From Saprospiraceae bacterium (GTDB lineage Bacteria > Bacteroidota > Bacteroidia > Chitinophagales > Saprospiraceae), in NCBI GenBank assembly GCA_023299965.1, contig JALZVN010000257.1, positions 1-7,848 on the forward strand: a stretch of 7,848 nucleotides of DNA, read 5' to 3'. Every line of letters begins with the position of its first letter. Position 1 is the first letter of the stretch. The notes beneath the pieces are model-generated. The model saw nothing but the letters and a program-made list of their open reading frames with translations, was not told where the DNA came from and made no database searches. The position numbers and the translations under genes were made by a program. Below, piece by piece: positions 7,383 through 7,848 of the stretch.

Positions 7383-7398
7383 CGACTGAAAAAAGTCG
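7383..7398. repeat. 5-bp stem with GAAAAA loop (hairpin 2 of the cluster)
   Basis: CGACT (7383-7387) pairs with AGTCG (7394-7398) around the loop GAAAAA. Alone this stem would be too short to trust. It is listed because it sits between two much stronger hairpins and carries the same GAAAA loop start on the same strand. Confidence 0.5.
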
Positions 7399-7403
7399 TG
7401 ACT

Positions 7404-7430
7404 GCGCTCCCGATGAAAAATCGGGAGCGC
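7404..7430. repeat. Perfect 11-bp palindrome with GAAAA loop (hairpin 3 of the cluster)
   Basis: GCGCTCCCGAT (7404-7414) and ATCGGGAGCGC (7420-7430) are exact reverse complements around the loop GAAAA. The stem has 8 G-C pairs. A weaker fourth stem follows (CCC and TC at 7442-7448 pairing with GA and GGG at 7457-7461, loop ACGAAAAA). G+C-rich intergenic palindromes of this kind are REP/BIME-like. No transposase that could mobilise them is in the window. Confidence 0.8.
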
Positions 7431-7493
7431 ACCCTTACTATCCCTATCACGAAAAAGAGGGGCTAATTCATTGGTATTGGAGATGCTACACTT

Positions 7494-7510
7494 GCTTATG
7501 GGGTATAAGC
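7494..7510. repeat. Perfect 6-bp hairpin between the palindrome cluster and the inverted-repeat element
   Basis: GCTTAT (7494-7499) and ATAAGC (7505-7510) pair exactly around the loop GGGGT. There is no following T-run. It could belong to either neighbouring structure or be a chance palindrome. Confidence 0.4.
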
Positions 7511-7544
7511 TAAGAGGATTTGACGAAATGCGGTAATATCTAAC

Positions 7545-7677
7545 AATGGTTCGGTAATAAATGCTAAATCGCTGACTAGTAGCATGTTGCAAAAAGCACT
7601 ACTGTTACGCAATACATTGGAGACCAATTATGTAAGTCAAGAGTGATTTAGTATTTTACAAAAATTACCGAACCATT
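7545..7677 (+). repeat. 133-bp element with perfect 14-bp terminal inverted repeats; MITE-like or structured RNA
   Basis: AATGGTTCGGTAAT (7545-7558) has its exact reverse complement at 7664-7677. Inside, 7559-7573 pairs with 7642-7656 over 15 positions, 13 Watson-Crick and two G-T (G7563/T7652, G7571/T7644). GACT (7574-7577) pairs with AGTC (7635-7638). Two local hairpins then fill the apex: 7578-7603 (AGTA, GT and GC pairing with GCAC and TACT, loop AAAAA) and 7613-7634 (TACATTGG with CCAATTATGTA, loop AGA, 3-nt bulge), separated by 9 nt. The 6-bp direct repeat ATCTAA flanks it at 7538-7543 and 7679-7684, each one base outside the inverted repeat, as expected of a target-site duplication. 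The G-T pairs become C-A mismatches on the minus strand, so an RNA, if made, would favour the plus strand. The element could be a non-autonomous transposable element, an ncRNA, or both. No protein is encoded. Confidence 0.65.
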
Positions 7678-7767
7678 AATCTAATTGAGTTATATAGATT
7701 GATTTTATACTCTTCCCATTTATTGTATGATTTCATAACTATCCAGACTATTTTTTCACAAAATGTA

Positions 7768-7848
7768 TTAGACGTTATGCTTAGGATCTATGTGTTGTTT
7801 TATTTTAGCAAGAAGACTCTTTTGTATTTTTTTTGACCATTCTTCTTG
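7768..7848 (-). CDS. C-terminal fragment of an unidentified protein, 5' part beyond the window
   Basis: Reading the reverse strand from the right edge, 26 sense codons (QEEWSKKIQKSLLAKIKQHI, then DPKHNV) end at TAA (7770-7768). The residue pattern is amphipathic and looks like a real C-terminus. The KIKxxxDP ending loosely recalls the C-termini of FAD-linked oxidases of the GlcD/lactate dehydrogenase type, but 26 residues cannot establish this. The gene would point the same way as ffh, about 500 bp upstream of it, with the structured repeat region between. Confidence 0.45.
   Translation of the reverse strand, partial: QEEWSKKIQKSLLAKIKQHIDPKHNV

Larger units (their letters stand above)
7249..7767. 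other. Gene-free structured intergenic region (about 520 bp)
   Basis: No frame here has credible protein features. The stretch holds, from the ffh side, the ffh -7 element, a G+C-rich hairpin cluster (about 59% G+C by hand count over 7321-7440), a short hairpin at 7494-7510, and a 133-bp inverted-repeat element. It then becomes very A+T-rich (about 26% G+C over 7681-7800). The sharp composition change and dense palindromes suggest repetitive or mobile non-coding DNA inserted between ffh and the next gene. Confidence 0.8.

Noticed and set aside
7323..7461. SRP (4.5S) RNA gene next to ffh
   Set aside because: The conserved GGAA tetraloop region with flanking AGG and AGCAG motifs is absent; the stems are separate hairpins, not one long rod.
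7374..7592. 72-codon minus-strand open frame upstream of ffh
   Set aside because: It runs through the two palindromic regions, begins inside the 133-bp inverted-repeat element, and its product has no recognisable domain. Chance open frame.
7538..7684. Integron attC recombination site
   Set aside because: The left flank ATCTAAC fits the RYYYAAC core, but no matching GTTRRRY follows the right arm (the flank is a direct rather than inverted repeat), and there are no cassette genes or integrase.
1..7848. CRISPR array, rRNA, defence or toxin-antitoxin system
   Set aside because: No regularly spaced direct repeats, no rRNA-like sequence, and no paired small toxin and antitoxin genes. The NYN protein alone, in an ffh operon, is not evidence of a toxin.

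Overview
The window looks like a piece of a Bacteroidota chromosome, probably from the Saprospiria/Flavobacteriia side of the phylum. Three things point there: two secreted proteins that end in the two classes of type IX secretion system (T9SS) sorting domain, A+T-rich gene starts without clear Shine-Dalgarno sequences, and a Bacteroidota-type -7 promoter element (TAnnTTTG) in front of ffh. No taxonomic marker was searched, so the placement rests on these features alone.

Left part (1-3670). A truncated minus-strand gene for a small protein with two CxxC pairs runs off the left edge. After an A+T-rich gap come two plus-strand genes only 29 bp apart, probably one operon. The first encodes a 627-residue cysteine-rich, multidomain surface protein with a CHU_C/T9SS type B C-terminus. 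The second encodes a 478-residue secreted thioredoxin-fold protein with a T9SS type A C-terminus. Both should leave by Sec and then T9SS. A redox enzyme beside a protein with 19 cysteines outside its signal peptide suggests, but does not prove, that they work together.

Middle part (3693-7248). Three minus-strand genes are read in the order ffh, HI0933/BaiN-type flavoprotein, NYN-domain protein, converging on the T9SS pair. ffh encodes the protein subunit of the signal recognition particle. Its stop codon overlaps the flavoprotein start codon (TAATG), so these two are probably translationally coupled. The NYN protein has a PIN-like RNase domain followed by a long lysine-rich, histone-H1-like tail.

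Right part (7249-7848). About 520 bp have no credible gene but are highly structured. Just upstream of ffh lies its promoter. Next comes a G+C-rich cluster of hairpins whose loops all carry GAAAA on the plus strand (REP/BIME-like). Then comes a 133-bp element with perfect 14-bp terminal inverted repeats, flanking 6-bp direct repeats, and an internal three-way-junction fold whose G-U pairs favour a plus-strand RNA. At the right edge is the last 26 codons of another minus-strand gene. I see no complete new multi-gene system. The structured intergenic region is the most novel-looking part of the window.
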